Shown here in pieces: positions 1-11,523 of a stretch of 64,000 nucleotides of DNA. The DNA is taken from contig OX388321.1 of NCBI GenBank assembly GCA_947579605.1, positions 23,055,614 to 23,119,613 of the forward strand. The letters are read 5' to 3'. How positions within the stretch are numbered: position 1 is the first letter of the stretch; every line of letters begins with the position of its first letter. The DNA is from Athripsodes cinereus. Taxonomy: Eukaryota > Arthropoda > Insecta > Trichoptera > Leptoceridae. Below the pieces are notes generated by a model. That model was given only the letters and a program-made list of their open reading frames with translations, was not told where the DNA came from and made no database searches. Made by a program: the position numbers and the translations under genes.

Positions 1-689
1 CTACTTTATTTCTTTAAATGGCATAGAAAATAATAGAATTTTAAGTGTATTTTTAAGTTAATGTGCAATATGTATTGTTGTTATGTTTTAAAATAGCAAA
101 ATAAATAAAATCTTTAAAAGCTCTGCGCTTCAAAAAGTTCGATAGTAGGTATATGTAGATATAGTATTATATACCTACGTACACAGAGGCAGTGATTTGC
201 AGAATTGCATGCTGCTCCTGTATCCCGTATATTATGTACTAGCTTTTATAAACCGGCAACGCTCGGGTTTAAAAACAGATATTCATCCAAATACGTGAGT
301 TAAAACTACACAATCTCATTGAAAAAATGAACTTAAAATCTATTTAGCAGCAAAAAAGGTACATGTCATAATAATAATCAGCTCTATGAGTGCCAAAATC
401 ATATATACAATACATACAGTTTGTCAAAAAATAATTGACAAATAATCGAGGGCGCTGTTATCTTTCACATTGATTGTGTAAAAACGAAACCTTGTAAGAG
501 AACCTACTTTCACATTACATTCATCACTTTCAATTCTCACTCTTTCTATCAGTCTCTTTCCGTGCATACATTTAGTTGCTGACTCTTTTTATTATTCACT
601 CTTTTAGTTCCAGACAAAAAAAATCCTATAGCTAATAATAATAAGCTAGGACCTCTCCAAGTAAATGGACTTCTTACATACATACATAT
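1..689. other. No gene recognised
   Basis: AT-rich sequence with no coding pattern, repeat end or RNA gene that I can recognise. Confidence 0.5.
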
Positions 690-1440
690 ATACCATCACG
701 CCACTTCCCTCGCGGGGTAGGCAAAAAGGATTGAGCGCTTTTTCCTTCTATCCTTGCATACATCTTTCGCTTCCGTCACTGTCATACAATTTTTCATGCA
801 TGCTCTCCTGTTCAATGTGCTCAACACGTAACCGCCCTGTAGGATTTGATTTAAATGATCTTGCTTTTGATCCTCGGACGTCCACGTCTCCGAGCACCAT
901 TCCTCTCAGCCAAATATATTTTCTTGGTCATTCTGTCCTCATTCATTCTTTCCACATGCCCAAACCATTGTAACTTATTTATATTCATCCCTGTAACCAC
1001 ACCAACTTTCATTCCACATTCCTTTCGTATATAACTGTTACACACACAATCTCTCAGACTTTTACCACACATCCTTCTCAACGATCTCATTTCTACCACT
1101 TTCATCCTTCTTTAAACATGTCCACGTCTCACTTGCATACATGAGTGTTGGCACTTAGATAGCAGAGTGCACTAACCATTTAGCTGTGGTAGATCTGTTC
1201 CTATTTGCAATTATTTCAATATTTGCAATACTTTCACAATTCCCATCTCTCGTGAACAAACTATCCAAGTACACACATTCGTCAACTTGCTCTAACACTT
1301 TGTTGTCAATCATTACCTGTCATACTGTTCTCTCACTTCCTCTTTCAAAGACCATGACTTTGGACTTCTTTTACATCATAAAATCATTTAATAAATACTT
1401 AGCATTTTCACCTTCAGAGGCATTTACTGGTTAAATGGCT
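690..1440 (-). mobile_element. LINE-A 3'-region fragment (degenerate)
   Basis: Reverse-complement translation gives, in order and across several frames, pieces typical of the region after the reverse transcriptase of RTE-like LINEs: a KSKVMVFERGSE-like segment near 1380-1340, VPTLMYASETWT near 1150, and NKLQWFGHVERMNEDRM near 980-940. The 3' end lies at the low coordinate, where CGGGGTAGGC and a CATCACGCC-like end match the tails of the other LINE-A copies. Frameshifts and stops make it non-coding. The 84-codon open frame at 851-1105 is only part of it. Mobilisation by its own product is not possible; it is a fossil. Confidence 0.8.
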
Positions 1441-2317
1441 GCATAATGATAGACATCATCTAACTAAGGATATTCTCACAATTACACATCCATGAAAATA
1501 TGCTGTTAACTGTAATATTTTACATTAAAGGGAAAATAAAACAGACTCAGAATTATAATATAAAACTATTTAATAAAAACAGTAAAATAAATATAAGAAA
1601 TATGTAGTGTAATACAAATGCACTTTTTGGCGAATGGAGCAGATATCAAAATCATCCTGGACGGCCTTTCCTATGTTTTCTTTTATAATTCTTCTTATAG
1701 AACTCACAGATAATCCTGAAAGAAATGAACAATGAACATTGAAATTCATCAGCAATACAGTAATTTAACTTCCTAGAAACACGGGATTGTCATATAAGTG
1801 AGTCATCGAGACATTCCATACACAATCATTTAATGATGCATTATTATTAAGCATCTGAGACATTCACTTCAGCTTTTTATTTAGCTTATTCTAATATTCG
1901 GTAAAATAATTTGCCTTTTTAAGTAAATTCATTACATTAAATATATTTTAAGAAGGCACAGAATTGAATAGTAATCTTGTAATAGAAATACAATTAAGTG
2001 TCGTCAAACATAAAAAAAAAAACAATTTAAAATATTAAGACAGTGCTTACCAGTGTTGTTTGGAAAACATTGTTAATGTACCAGGGTAGTTTTTGAGCTT
2101 AAAACTCCGCTTAACACTGGGAATATTTCTTGAAAACATTTTTTTTAGATACACTACGTATTGTTTTATTCAGTTTTATATTTTTTAAAGTCTTTTAAAA
2201 TCAAAACAAAGTCACAAAATTTACCGGATCACCAAACGCCATACAATTGACAGGTCAGACAGTGTTGCCAGTGTAAGTAATTTGTGTTTTGGGAATCGTG
2301 AGAAAATAATTATTCTA
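1441..2317. other. No gene recognised
   Basis: AT-rich. A 61-codon minus-strand frame (1570-1755) contains a stretch, SGLSVSSIRRIIKEN, that could be a helix-turn-helix remnant of a DNA-transposon protein. It is too short to assign. Confidence 0.4.
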
Positions 2318-2784
2318 AAGTAGCATTCACACTGGATGATCATTCAGAGTGTCAGGGTCAAACCTGTTCATCGAAAGTGAACACGTCTGTTCTCATTTGT
2401 TCATCCTATGCTCTCACTGCCATGTCAACACTCTCAGTCATGTTGTATGTATTTTGACATATTTTCGTACAAAAATATAATTAAATAAATAAAAAAATTA
2501 AAAAAAGCCCTTAAAACTAATCAATATAGTTCTCAACTGCATAATAATTTTGTAAATGATTCTGACATTCTATACAAATTCATAGAGAATAAAACAAAAA
2601 ATAAGAAAAAATTTGTTTATGGTCGTTTCAGTGAAAGGTCCTTTCATCGAAATTATGACGGGCTGTTATCGCTTTCATCCGTCATCGCTAGTGATCACTA
2701 TTGATGAAACGCCCGTTCACACCTTTTTATCTTGGAGGTTCATCCGGAGTGATCACTGAAAGTGAACAAATGTGAACGACCCTT
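2318..2784. mobile_element. MITE with imperfect terminal inverted repeats
   Basis: The ends are imperfect inverted repeats: AAGTAGCATTCACACT at the left, and AAGGGTCGTTCACATT when the right end is read in reverse complement. Both are flanked by TA. The interior has many GTGAACA, GATGAA and GTGATCACT-like words near both ends and no open frame. The length (467 bp) and AT-rich core suit a non-autonomous element. TIR content resembles PIF/Harbinger-type MITEs, but the duplication reads as TA rather than TWA, so the superfamily is open. Confidence 0.7.
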
Positions 2785-2786
2785 TA

Positions 2787-3409
2787 GAAAACTGACGATA
2801 TATTTTATTCCTATACTATTTCGAAAATTTAGCGATGGGGGGGGGGTAGAAATTGAAAGATGAAACGGAATTGTGAACAGTATGATTTATATCATGTTGG
2901 AGTAAAAATTATATTTTTCACATGTGTAAGGTCCCATTGTGCGGTATTTTCTGGGCAAAATGCACGTAATTTTGGTCACACAATCTGGCAACCCTGATTT
3001 TGACACTTAGTATCTCTATGCTTATTATGACAGTTTTTACGTTTAGTGTTTACGTTTAGTGTTAGAAATTCTATAATTATTTTGAATTTAGAATACTTTC
3101 ATGAAATTTAAAATTACTGCAAACCATACAATAATAATTTTATCAATAGACAGTATCTTAATATCTAATTTTGAAAATCTTATGTTTTTAGATGCATGTT
3201 TTGAATAAATGAAATACTTCTAATGAAACAGATTGATGCAAGCATAATATTGAAATGATATCCTTTACAAAAGTGCCTAACTACCATTATGTTAAGTGCA
3301 AGTTTTAGAAATGTTATCTATGGCTTGGTATAGTTATATTATGAGATAATCACACCCTTTTCTCTCACACCCTTTTCTGTGTTTGTTATAACAGATAACT
3401 TTATTTAGA
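2787..3409. other. No gene recognised
   Basis: AT-rich sequence; nothing assignable. A short G-run lies close by, at about 2838, inside the flank. Confidence 0.45.
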
Positions 3410-3712
3410 AATTAAAAGAAACTCAGAATATCCTACAATAAAATAAGAACACATATCAATAGTATTGTTGTAGATATGAGTTTTTTTTATTTTATTTTGA
3501 CGTTTACCTTACTTTGACAAAAGAACATTGAAGCATCATTGAATTAGTTCTGTGTTTTTGATATTATTGGTAACCATATTTTGAAATAAAAAGAAACTAT
3601 GAATATCAACAATAAAATAAGAACACATATTAATAGCATGGTCGTAGATGTATGAGATTTTTAGTGATTTTCAAGTTTACCAAACATCGACAAAAGATCG
3701 TTGAAACATCAT
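3410..3712 (+). repeat. Diverged direct repeat, two copies of about 130 bp
   Basis: Copies at about 3410-3541 and 3585-3712 share AAGAAACT, the core CAATAAAATAAGAACACAT, GTAGATRTGAG and CGACAAAAGA-like words in the same order, offset by about 174 bp. It looks like an old tandem duplication. No coding content. Confidence 0.7.
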
Positions 3713-4262
3713 CATTTATAAATTAAATCTTTATAAAAGTATACATATTAAATGTTTTCAGCTCGCCTACTGGATGAGACATATCGTACAGAGGACATAG
3801 AAAACACAAAACAAACAAACAATATGCACCAACTAAAATATATATTTGTGTGCATTCTGTGTGTGTCACGTCGGCCATTATGAAATTAGCCCAAGATGTC
3901 AAAAATATGCAATTTTAACTCGCATAATTCAGAAGTTTTTATCATAACCAAACACAATAATTTATAATCAAAATAATCCTTAAATGTTTAATTTCAGTAC
4001 TGATGTATTTCTCATTACATCCATTGTGAAATTAATTCAATACACTGAAAAATGTTCGACCATGAATATTGCTACTTACAAAAACTTTCAGAGATTTTCA
4101 TACATTTGGCTGCCAATTTTGTGACATAAATTGTAATATCTTTATCAATATATAAGGTATTTAAAATGTTTTTGGCCTTGAACGTGCCCAGGAGATGAGA
4201 CCTCATATAGAGTGTATTATTTTACTTCTGTCTTTCTTTATTTCAGAGTCCATTGAGGACAT
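3713..4262. other. No gene recognised
   Basis: AT-rich flank of the following hAT element. No coding signal seen. Confidence 0.45.
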
Positions 4263-4270
4263 ACGGACAT

Positions 4271-6286
4271 TAGGGTGTCCCTTATTTTTCAAAGTTTTAA
4301 TTTTACAACGCATAGGTTATTATTTTGTTCATTTGGTCCTAAAACACTCAAAAACCAATTTTTATCTTATTCGAAACAGTGCAACCCGTGCCGACTTGCA
4401 CGGAATTATCTTCATACAAGTTTCATACAAAAACTCATAGGGGCGGTGAGTGCTAACTGTTATTGTCACTCAGTCTCGGTTTTTCTGGTGATTGTCGCGG
4501 ATTTTTTTTATATTTCAAAGATGTCAGTGGAATAAAGTAGCAATATAAAAAGTATTTTCATAGTTAGTGAAGTAAATAAATAGATGACAGGTGCAAAATT
4601 ACCGTCCAATCGTCAAGTTCTCGCAATTCTGTCTTTCGATATACGCGATATTAAGTTGAATGTTAGTGAAATCGAAAATCTAGTCATTCGCGTGTGCATT
4701 ACATTCTGAAAAAGGCTAGAACACCTAATAGAGCTGTTACTAATCTTGTTAAGAGATCAGGGATCTTTATCTGGTCTGGAAAGAGCTGCCAAAAAATAGC
4801 AAGAAGATTCAGGATTTTCATAGGCACCGTGAGGAGAACTTTTGACGTGAATTGGATAGTTTATGGGATATAGTATGCGCCGATGCTCTCAAAAGCCTTA
4901 AAAATGAAAGAAGATAATAAATTATTGTAAAAGCAAAGAGAACCAATACGTACAGGATGCTTAGCTGGTGTTGACAAAAAAATGGCTGAAATTGACAAAG
5001 AGCAAGGCTGAAAAAACTAGCAGAAGAGAAAAAGAGATTAAAGCGTATGATTTCAGAGAGCTTGTTGTCACCTGCTGCTCAACACATCTGTGATACGCCT
5101 GAAAGAGCCTCTGGCATCCACATAATTTAAAAATCATATCTACTGGCGCAAAGCATCAAACACGATCGATAGCAAGAGCTATTTACCCTTCAAAAAAATG
5201 TTTATTGCAGACTCAGTTTAAAATGGACGCTAAGGATAAAGAAACTAAACTAGATGTTTGTTTTTTTATTGTGGTAGTTCATGTAAAGTCCTTGTTTGAA
5301 TGCTGTTTGGTGGTGAAAGCGCCGAATCAAGACTTGTGTTTTTTAAAAACATTAAATGGTAACAAAAGAATTGACAAGCTGATTTCCATAGCGACCTAAA
5401 ACAAGTTTAGTTAACAATTTGTGATATTTGTCAAAAAAATAGCCGTCCTTTTAATTTTTAAGATGTAATTGATGAGCAGACCAAGGGGATCACTGTAGAA
5501 AATTTACAAAAAAAGAAAAATTGGGTGATTTCGGTAAGAGATTTGAAAAATCCAAGGAACAGATGTCTGGCTCTCTATATGTTAGGAAGTAGAGCTCAAT
5601 TTAATTCTAAATATGTTATAACATGTTCTTTTTATGTATTCTACAAGTAGCTTTAATGTTTTTATAGGAAAATTTTTGAGTTATTTTGTATCCGTCAAGA
5701 CCAAAAATTTATTTTCTCAACTAAAACTTGACAGCAGTTTCCTTCAAGAAGGTGTATCTTCGTATAATGAAAACGTGGCATTTTTGGAAGCTTAAAAAAG
5801 ATATATAGCTTAAAAGCAGTATATGACACAGCTGAAAGAGCTGTTAAACTAATCCAAGGCTTCATGGTTTGACAACCGCAGAAGAAGAATAGAAACAGTT
5901 CTTATTACGTTGTGTGCATGAACATAGAAAAATGTATCTGTATCTGTAGACTGTAAAAAAGAGACTTTTTACAGGATATGTTCAAATTAATTAATATCAA
6001 TTTTGTAACTTTTTTTGATAATTGCAAGAAATGTTCCATATAAATTTGTGTTTTCATCAATATTAAGCTAACATAGTGGCATGAAGTGATTATCTACAGC
6101 TAAATTTAAAAGACCCTTTAAGCTGCTATTTTCTGAAACTTTGAGGCTCTGTCGGCACGGGTTCCAATCAACTTAGAAAGCTTAAATTCTGTATTTGTGT
6201 AAGTAGTAGGCTAATAAACACAATTAGGGGGTATGCGTTTCAATAACTGAAAAAAAATTTTTTTTGACCGAATAAGGGACACCCTA
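4271..6286 (+). mobile_element. hAT-like DNA transposon, degenerate (2.0 kb)
   Basis: The left end TAGGGTGTCCCTTATT is matched by the right end in inverse orientation (AATAAGGGACACCCTA). The flanks are ACGGACAT and ACGTACAT, an 8-bp target duplication with one mismatch, with A at position 7 as hAT duplications usually have. The interior on the plus strand has short, broken open stretches (for example about 4720-4900 and 4940-5110, rich in Lys and Arg) that could be transposase remains. No intact frame and no catalytic motif can be pointed to. CGTGCCGAC-like words recur inverted near both ends (about 4388 and 6152), extending the subterminal inverted repeat. Confidence 0.75.
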
Positions 6287-6294
6287 ACGTACAT

Positions 6295-7379
6295 ACATAC
6301 ATACGAACGGACTCAAATATTTATGTGTGGATTATCAGAAGAATTCTATGAAGGAAATAGTGTTGTAGTATATTGAGCTAGAGGTAGAAAGAGGCAGGGA
6401 GATAGAAGAAACTTTAGATGATTGATGAGGGAGAAAGAGAATACAACTACGTATCTGTTACTACTACTGACACATCCGTTTGAGAAACATTTAAGATTAG
6501 ATTACAATATAGAGAGATATTTACGTAAATTATGACGTAAAAAATAAAGTGCAATTGAAAATAAACATATTTATTTATTTTTTAATACACTGTAAAGCAA
6601 ATTGTCTTTTTACACAATGCAATAAATATTTTTTTTTTTTTTTTTATTTATTTTTCCTATCATCCGTAGGCCATATATTTAGCACTTGGAATCGTCAAAT
6701 AATACAAATAATTTGCTATTCTATAACAATCACAAACAATTTTCAATAGTTCGTTACTTCACCATAATATCAAACACTTCACAATGATCATAGACAAGAA
6801 AAGAAAATAAAAGAAAACAAAAAAAATGATAAACTGATTAAGGAATTTCATTTCATCAAAGCTATTTTGAGTGTAAAAGGCTCAAAACAGCTTCACGTCA
6901 ATGTAGGAATGTAAAAGATAGATAAACAAATCAAATACAATGACCAACAAATTAGCAAATGCTTATATTAAAACAAAGCGGTAAGCTCACAAGAACAAAG
7001 TCAAAGATACTACACTAAAACAAGCAAATTTATCAATATGTTAGAAGAGAGTGAGTTTATTAGTATGTTAAAATATTAATTGATATCACAGGTACGAGTT
7101 GGATCGATGTGTAACATTTCGTCAGTGGAATAAAAGGCTTTCTCGACAAAGACGATAAACATAAGATAATGCAACAAAATTACAATAAGAATAAAAGTAT
7201 GTGAAACAAGCAATACATATGTACATACATGTCCATGCATCTATAACGAAGGACTCGTGGGAGATAAGAACGTACGTTTTTGTATCAACACTTGTGAAAG
7301 AGTGATTGATATTTATTTATTTATTTATATCAACACACGGCTCGATTCTTTTGCATATCAATTTATTGTGTCGAAATCC
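6295..7379. other. No gene recognised
   Basis: AT-rich with a T-run at about 6630-6650. No gene or element end recognised. Confidence 0.45.
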
Positions 7380-7575
7380 AGAAAAAAAAGACAGTCAAAC
7401 TGATCTCCCTCCAGTAGGTTCTGTGCAAAACGCACAGCACGTGGAGATGCGTCAAAAATATCCTCCATACATGGCATTTGACAGGGCACAATGGACACTC
7501 CAACAAGTGTGGTGTGGTCTGTGCTGCACCGCAGTCACACGCTCCAGATTTGTCCTGTAGGAATCCCCTACAATC
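7380..7575 (-). pseudogene. LINE ORF2 C-terminal fragment (zinc-knuckle-like CDCG)
   Basis: On the minus strand, QDKSGACDCGAAQTTPHLLE can be read, followed by CP. This is the CxCG...HLLxCP signature found after the reverse transcriptase in CR1/Jockey-like LINEs. One frameshift later the text continues with an EGDQF-like ending. The plus-strand 84-codon frame across the same bases is a shadow. Truncated at both ends and non-functional. Confidence 0.75.
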
Positions 7576-7579
7576 TTAT

Positions 7580-8213
7580 CTCAAAGTCAAAAAGACATTT
7601 TCGTATAAATTTTGAGTTATAAGACAATAAGAAACAATCAATTAAATGAAATAATGCAAAATAGAAGAAATCAAATTGGAAACAATAGATCTACGTTAAA
7701 TAAGTTTCATTAAATATGTCAATATGCGCTTGTACTTATCTATAGATACATAGTTGTATTGCTGGGTATTGTGTACTTACGCTGCTTATGCTGAAAATTA
7801 TAATTGTTACATTAATTTCAGTGTACGAGGCCTGAACAGGGTCATCTATCTACAGCTATATACAGTATATGCATTACTGAGTACCTACCTACTGTACTTG
7901 TCTATTTAATATTGTACCTTCTTTTATCAACTACTTTTGTATATTTTTTCTAAATAATATTTTTGCACCTGCTGTTTACTGCTACTAAATAATATATATA
8001 CCCTTCCATTTTATGAATATATGTATATATATATTTTTTCTGACTTTTAAACTTGTATTAGTGTTTATATTCTTTTTATCTGATTGTTTATACCAATACT
8101 TACCTATTAGATATTGATTGGTAGTACATATGTTATTTCTTTTTCTTTTTGTATACCTATTGTTTTTCTCTTTATGCATTATTTCTCTTGACTGTTCCTT
8201 TTTATTTGTATTA
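7580..8213. other. No gene recognised
   Basis: Very AT-rich. The minus-strand Lys/Asn-rich frame at 7985-8179 is probably chance. Confidence 0.45.
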
Positions 8214-8275
8214 TTTGTAAAGGCTGATACAGCCGTTTATTATGTAAAATAAATAAATAAATAAATATAAGTATG
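8214..8275 (+). repeat. LINE 3' tail with AATA-type simple repeat
   Basis: TTTGTAAAGGCTGATACAG followed by CCGTTTATTAT and (AAATA)n. The same word order occurs inverted at 43736-43805, so this is the 3' end of a recurrent non-LTR element, probably CR1/Jockey-like. Confidence 0.6.
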
Positions 8276-8924
8276 TCAATGGAATTATTCTTTGTCAGAC
8301 ACTCCACGAAAAAAACAATAATAAATTATTTTTATATTTATACCTACATATGTAAAGAGTATTAGGTATATCACAGCATCGAATGAACTCAATCGATTTC
8401 ATTAGGAAAGGTTTCTTTTGTATACATGAATAAAGAACTGTATTTTTCTTCTCAACTTACACTGAAATCTTAAACATTGGTAATATGTTATAGCACCTGG
8501 ATATATTATATGTTGGTACTCGTGATCCTATAGTAAATCCGTTATTCCGTTAATACTCCGTGTTATAGTGTGGCGTTAAACGGTCATTTATGGCGGAAAT
8601 GTCAGTCACGGCGCATATCATGATCCTTCCTAGACGACGTGCATCGCGATATGAACTATACGCTACAATAATACTCGTAGTATGTACATACCGTGCAAGT
8701 GAATATTACTTGAACCTTACTTGAAAACTTGCAGAGGTACACAATATTTTACTATTTTGAAATAGTATATTTTGAAAATATGATGTCTTTGGTTTATAAG
8801 AGATCTTCCAAACATTTCAGTGCCGTAGTTAAAGAGAAGGAATGTGTGACGCGGGAAGAATTCATGGAATTTGTTTACGATTTTCAGTGAGTTTTCGAGG
8901 AGGGTTGACCTGGCCAAATCAACG
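8276..8924. other. No gene recognised
   Basis: No recognisable content. The minus frame at 8717-8917 has no family resemblance that I can name. Confidence 0.45.
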
Positions 8925-9122
8925 AATCTTCTTCTTCTCTATGTGTCTCGTCGGGTCCCCCCGTCGTTGACGACCACTTGGGAAAAATCCCTCCTGTTCC
9001 GGACAGCACGAAACAGCTCCTCCACACCTCTCATCCCGGTCCACTCCTGAATGTTCCGGAGCCAGGAAAGCCGCCTTCTTCCAACCCCTCTACGGCTCTC
9101 AATCTTCCCTTCTATGATTAGT
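8925..9122 (-). mobile_element. LINE-B 3'-end fragment
   Basis: Minus-strand translation runs KLIIEGKIESRRGVG, then RRRLSWLRNIQEWTG and an NRRDFSQVVVNDGGTR-like end, closing in an AGAAGAAG tail. This is the common C-terminal end of an RTE-like LINE (GKIxGxRxxGRxRxxWLxxI). A second copy lies at 35765-35970. It abuts the LINE-A tail that follows, so one inserted next to or into the other. Confidence 0.8.
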
Positions 9123-9223
9123 TTACTATACTATACTATACTATACTATACTATACCCTCACGCCGTGTCCCAAGTGGGGTAGGCAGAGAGAACGGAACG
9201 CCAAACAGATCTATCTTTACACA
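9123..9223 (-). mobile_element. LINE-A 3' tail, left part, split by the LTR element
   Basis: Begins with (CTATA)n, then CCCTCACGCCGTGTCCCAAG and TGGGGTAGGCAGAGAGAACG, which is the inverse of the 3' end of the LINE-A copy at 18525-19115. It stops abruptly at the LTR and resumes after 15179. A homologous uninterrupted copy shows that exactly the expected bases are present once the LTR element and one duplication are removed. Confidence 0.88.
9219..9223. repeat. Target site duplication, left
   Basis: ACACA here and ACACA at 15179-15183. One base is shared with the LTR end, so the duplication is either 4 bp (CACA) or 5 bp. The reconstructed empty site TTTACACACTTCC aligns without gaps to the uninterrupted LINE-A copy. 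Confidence 0.8.
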
Positions 9224-9800
9224 TGTGGCAACCAGCGAAGCTTGCCAACAATTATAGTTTTATATATGTATGTTTTGTAAATAAAAATTGATAATGTGTT
9301 TCAGCAACATTATAAACTAAAAATGGACATAGCACCGCCATCTAATGAAGATCAGGAAGAAGTAAAGTTAGCACCAAATGTTTACCAAGACGCAAACCTT
9401 CAGGGGAGACAAAATGTAGATGTCTGTAATAGAGGGCGTTAAAATCTCACACGAAAGCCATCAATAGAGTAGGAGAAAATTATCCACTTCAGTTCACTTT
9501 CGGCAGGCAATTATAATAGTTTAACAAATTAATATTCTCCTTTAACTTTTCATTATCATTGTTACAATATTTTATCTTTCTGTAATTCAATTTATAAATT
9601 AAAACAAGTGTTAAATATAATCGATTCTTTTATTCAAAACACACTGTAAGTAAAAATATAATAATTTAAAATATAGGAAGTGGTAAATCTTTTGGCAATA
9701 GTCAAATTTCATATTCACTGTATGTGAATGGAATAATGAACTAAAAGATTTTCTTTATCTCCAAGAGAGCTACAAACACCTATAAAAGGTGACTCCTATA
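9224..9800 (+). repeat. 5' long terminal repeat (577 bp)
   Basis: Starts TGTGGCAACC and ends GACTCCTATA. The last base cannot be separated from the target duplication. It contains AATAAA-type words near 9279 and a TATAAAA at 9781-9787 close to the 3' end. No mismatch to the 3' LTR was found by direct reading. Neither LTR end is the usual TG...CA; only the TG start is kept. Confidence 0.95.
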
Positions 9801-9802
9801 AA

Positions 9803-9820
9803 TGGTGACCCACGACAAAA
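9803..9820 (+). promoter_or_regulatory. Primer binding site (tRNA-primed minus strand)
   Basis: TGGTGACCCACGAC begins two bases after the 5' LTR. It opens with TGG, the complement of the CCA end of a tRNA, in the position expected for a retrotransposon primer site. Which tRNA is used cannot be settled here. Confidence 0.75.
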
Positions 9821-10576
9821 GAACATAATTATTTGAATTGATATATTATACATAACCTAACAAAATTTTTCACCTGAAAATTTTCGAGTTGTCACAATCA
9901 GCTGTTGAAATAAAAATTTTCAATAACAATTTTTCTTGCATTCAAGATAAACAGCTGTATTGTATTGTATTTCAAATCTTTTAATCCTAAATATAAGAGT
10001 GTGTAACAGATCGATATAGTTTTTATACAAATTTACAAAATTTTGCCGCCGTTGCCGAGAGTGAGCCCGTGTCGTGATTCAAGAGGTGCTAAAGTCTAAG
10101 GCAGAATCTAATATAGAATAGATTCTAGCCTAATTTATTGAAAATCAGAACAACGAATCAGACACGAATTTGCGCACCTAAAAAAAGATATTTTTTATAA
10201 TTTTATACATTTTTGTCACAATCAAGTGATATTTTAAAAAATTTTGTATTGTCTTTGTGTATCTTACATTTTAAAATTTTTAAACAACAAAATTATGTGT
10301 GTTACATTTTTAATCAATTTGCTTTTAAATTTTAGCTAGTTTAGCTGCAGGGATCTATTCGCTGTTGGATGGAAAACAAATACCAAATTTTTTTATATAA
10401 TATTGTCACAAACTAAGAAAATTTTCACAAGTGCTGGATACATTGGAATTGTTTGCTGGTTTCAAATCTTAATTACTCAATTGTTTTCTTGTTAAAGCTT
10501 TTTCGATTGCAGGCTGTTCTTCATTGTCAGCAAATTATTTATATAAATACAATTGGAAAATTAAACTTATCTCAAA

Positions 10577-11515
10577 ATGTTTGAGCAAGCAAATAAAACT
10601 AGCAAGGATGAATCAAATATAACTAAGAATGTTTCATTTACAGATAGAGTATCAATTAAAATACCACCGATTTGGAGCAACAATTTACAACTTTGGTTCA
10701 AGCAGATTGACATACAATTTGAACTAGCAGGAATCACATCCGAAGATACAAGGTATGCACATCTTGTTGCTCAACTGGATCAAAACACAATTTCACAGGT
10801 ATCCGATATTATAAATCTTGATAAATGTCAAACAATGTATTCTAGACTAAAAGATGCAATATTAAATAGAATGGGAATATCCCCAGATTCTCGCAGAGAG
10901 AAACTCTTTTCAAATTTACAACTTGGAGATAAAACACCATCTCAATTGCTTAGAGAAATGAAATCATTAGCTATTGGTTTAAAGATTGATGATACAACAT
11001 TGAAATATCTTTGGATACAGCATATACCTAAACACGTACAAGCACATATTACCACAAGCAATGGTAGCTTGGACGAAATAGCATTAATAGCAGATAAAAT
11101 AACAAATGTCTATCAGGCACAAGAAATCGCTGTGTGTCATACAAAAAACAATAGTGACAAAGATAATCAAATTGAAATTTTAAATAAATCCGTAAATACT
11201 TTAACTGAAAAGTTAGAACGTTTGGGAAAGCAACTCAACGACTCATTGCATAAACAAAATACTAATAATTTTCATTCCAGCAGAAGAAATTTTCCCAACT
11301 ACAACACACATAGACAATATAGTAGCAACAAATTTCACAATAATACACAAACATACAGACATACAAAAAACAATGTTCCCCAACATTATCATAATAATAT
11401 ATGCTCCTATCACAGTAAATATGGGAACAAAGCCAGAAAGTGCATATCACCATGCACGTTCAATCAGCAGAATTCTGAGCAGAATCAAAAAAACTTGAGA
11501 AGCGACATGTTATAG
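10577..11515 (+). CDS. gag: Gag polyprotein of Ty3/gypsy element
   Basis: A 312-residue capsid/nucleocapsid precursor that would assemble the cytoplasmic virus-like particle and package element RNA. The ATG has a good insect context (CAAAATG). Residues about 20-190 form the capsid-like region (PPIWSNNLQLWFKQID, later LLREMKSLAIGL), familiar from insect gypsy Gag. The C-terminal part is Asn/His/Gln-rich. It ends with an atypical knuckle, Cys-x2-His-x9-Cys-x3-Cys (CSYHSKYGNKARKCISPC), instead of a CCHC box, as in many arthropod Ty3/gypsy elements. The stop TAG lies 19 bases after a slippery heptamer that leads into pol. The leader of about 776 bp before the ATG carries no coding frame. Confidence 0.93.
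   Translation: MFEQANKTSKDESNITKNVSFTDRVSIKIPPIWSNNLQLWFKQIDIQFELAGITSEDTRYAHLVAQLDQNTISQVSDIINLDKCQTMYSRLKDAILNRMGISPDSRREKLFSNLQLGDKTPSQLLREMKSLAIGLKIDDTTLKYLWIQHIPKHVQAHITTSNGSLDEIALIADKITNVYQAQEIAVCHTKNNSDKDNQIEILNKSVNTLTEKLERLGKQLNDSLHKQNTNNFHSSRRNFPNYNTHRQYSSNKFHNNTQTYRHTKNNVPQHYHNNICSYHSKYGNKARKCISPCTFNQQNSEQNQKNLRSDML
11488..11494 (+). promoter_or_regulatory. Putative -1 ribosomal frameshift site (A AAA AAC)
   Basis: The heptamer reads A-AAA-AAC in the gag frame (codons Lys then Asn), a canonical -1 slippery sequence. The pol frame is open from 11479, and a -1 slip at this point enters it directly, bypassing the gag stop at 11513-11515. A 7-bp stem, AGAGACG (11514-11520) with CGTCTCT (11542-11548), follows. 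The spacer of 19 bases is longer than usual, so the stimulator is unproven. Confidence 0.75.
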
Positions 11516-11523
11516 AGACGGAC

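Noticed and set aside
2316..2786. PIF/Harbinger assignment for this MITE
   Set aside because: Flanks read TA/TA and not a matching TWA triplet; superfamily left open.
7306..7560. Plus-strand 84-codon frame with good composition
   Set aside because: It is the shadow of a minus-strand LINE C-terminus with the CDCG...HLLECP signature.
9781..9800. TATAAAA near the LTR 3' end as the element promoter
   Set aside because: It leaves almost no room for R and U5 before the primer site, so it is not likely to be the start-determining TATA box; not listed as a promoter.
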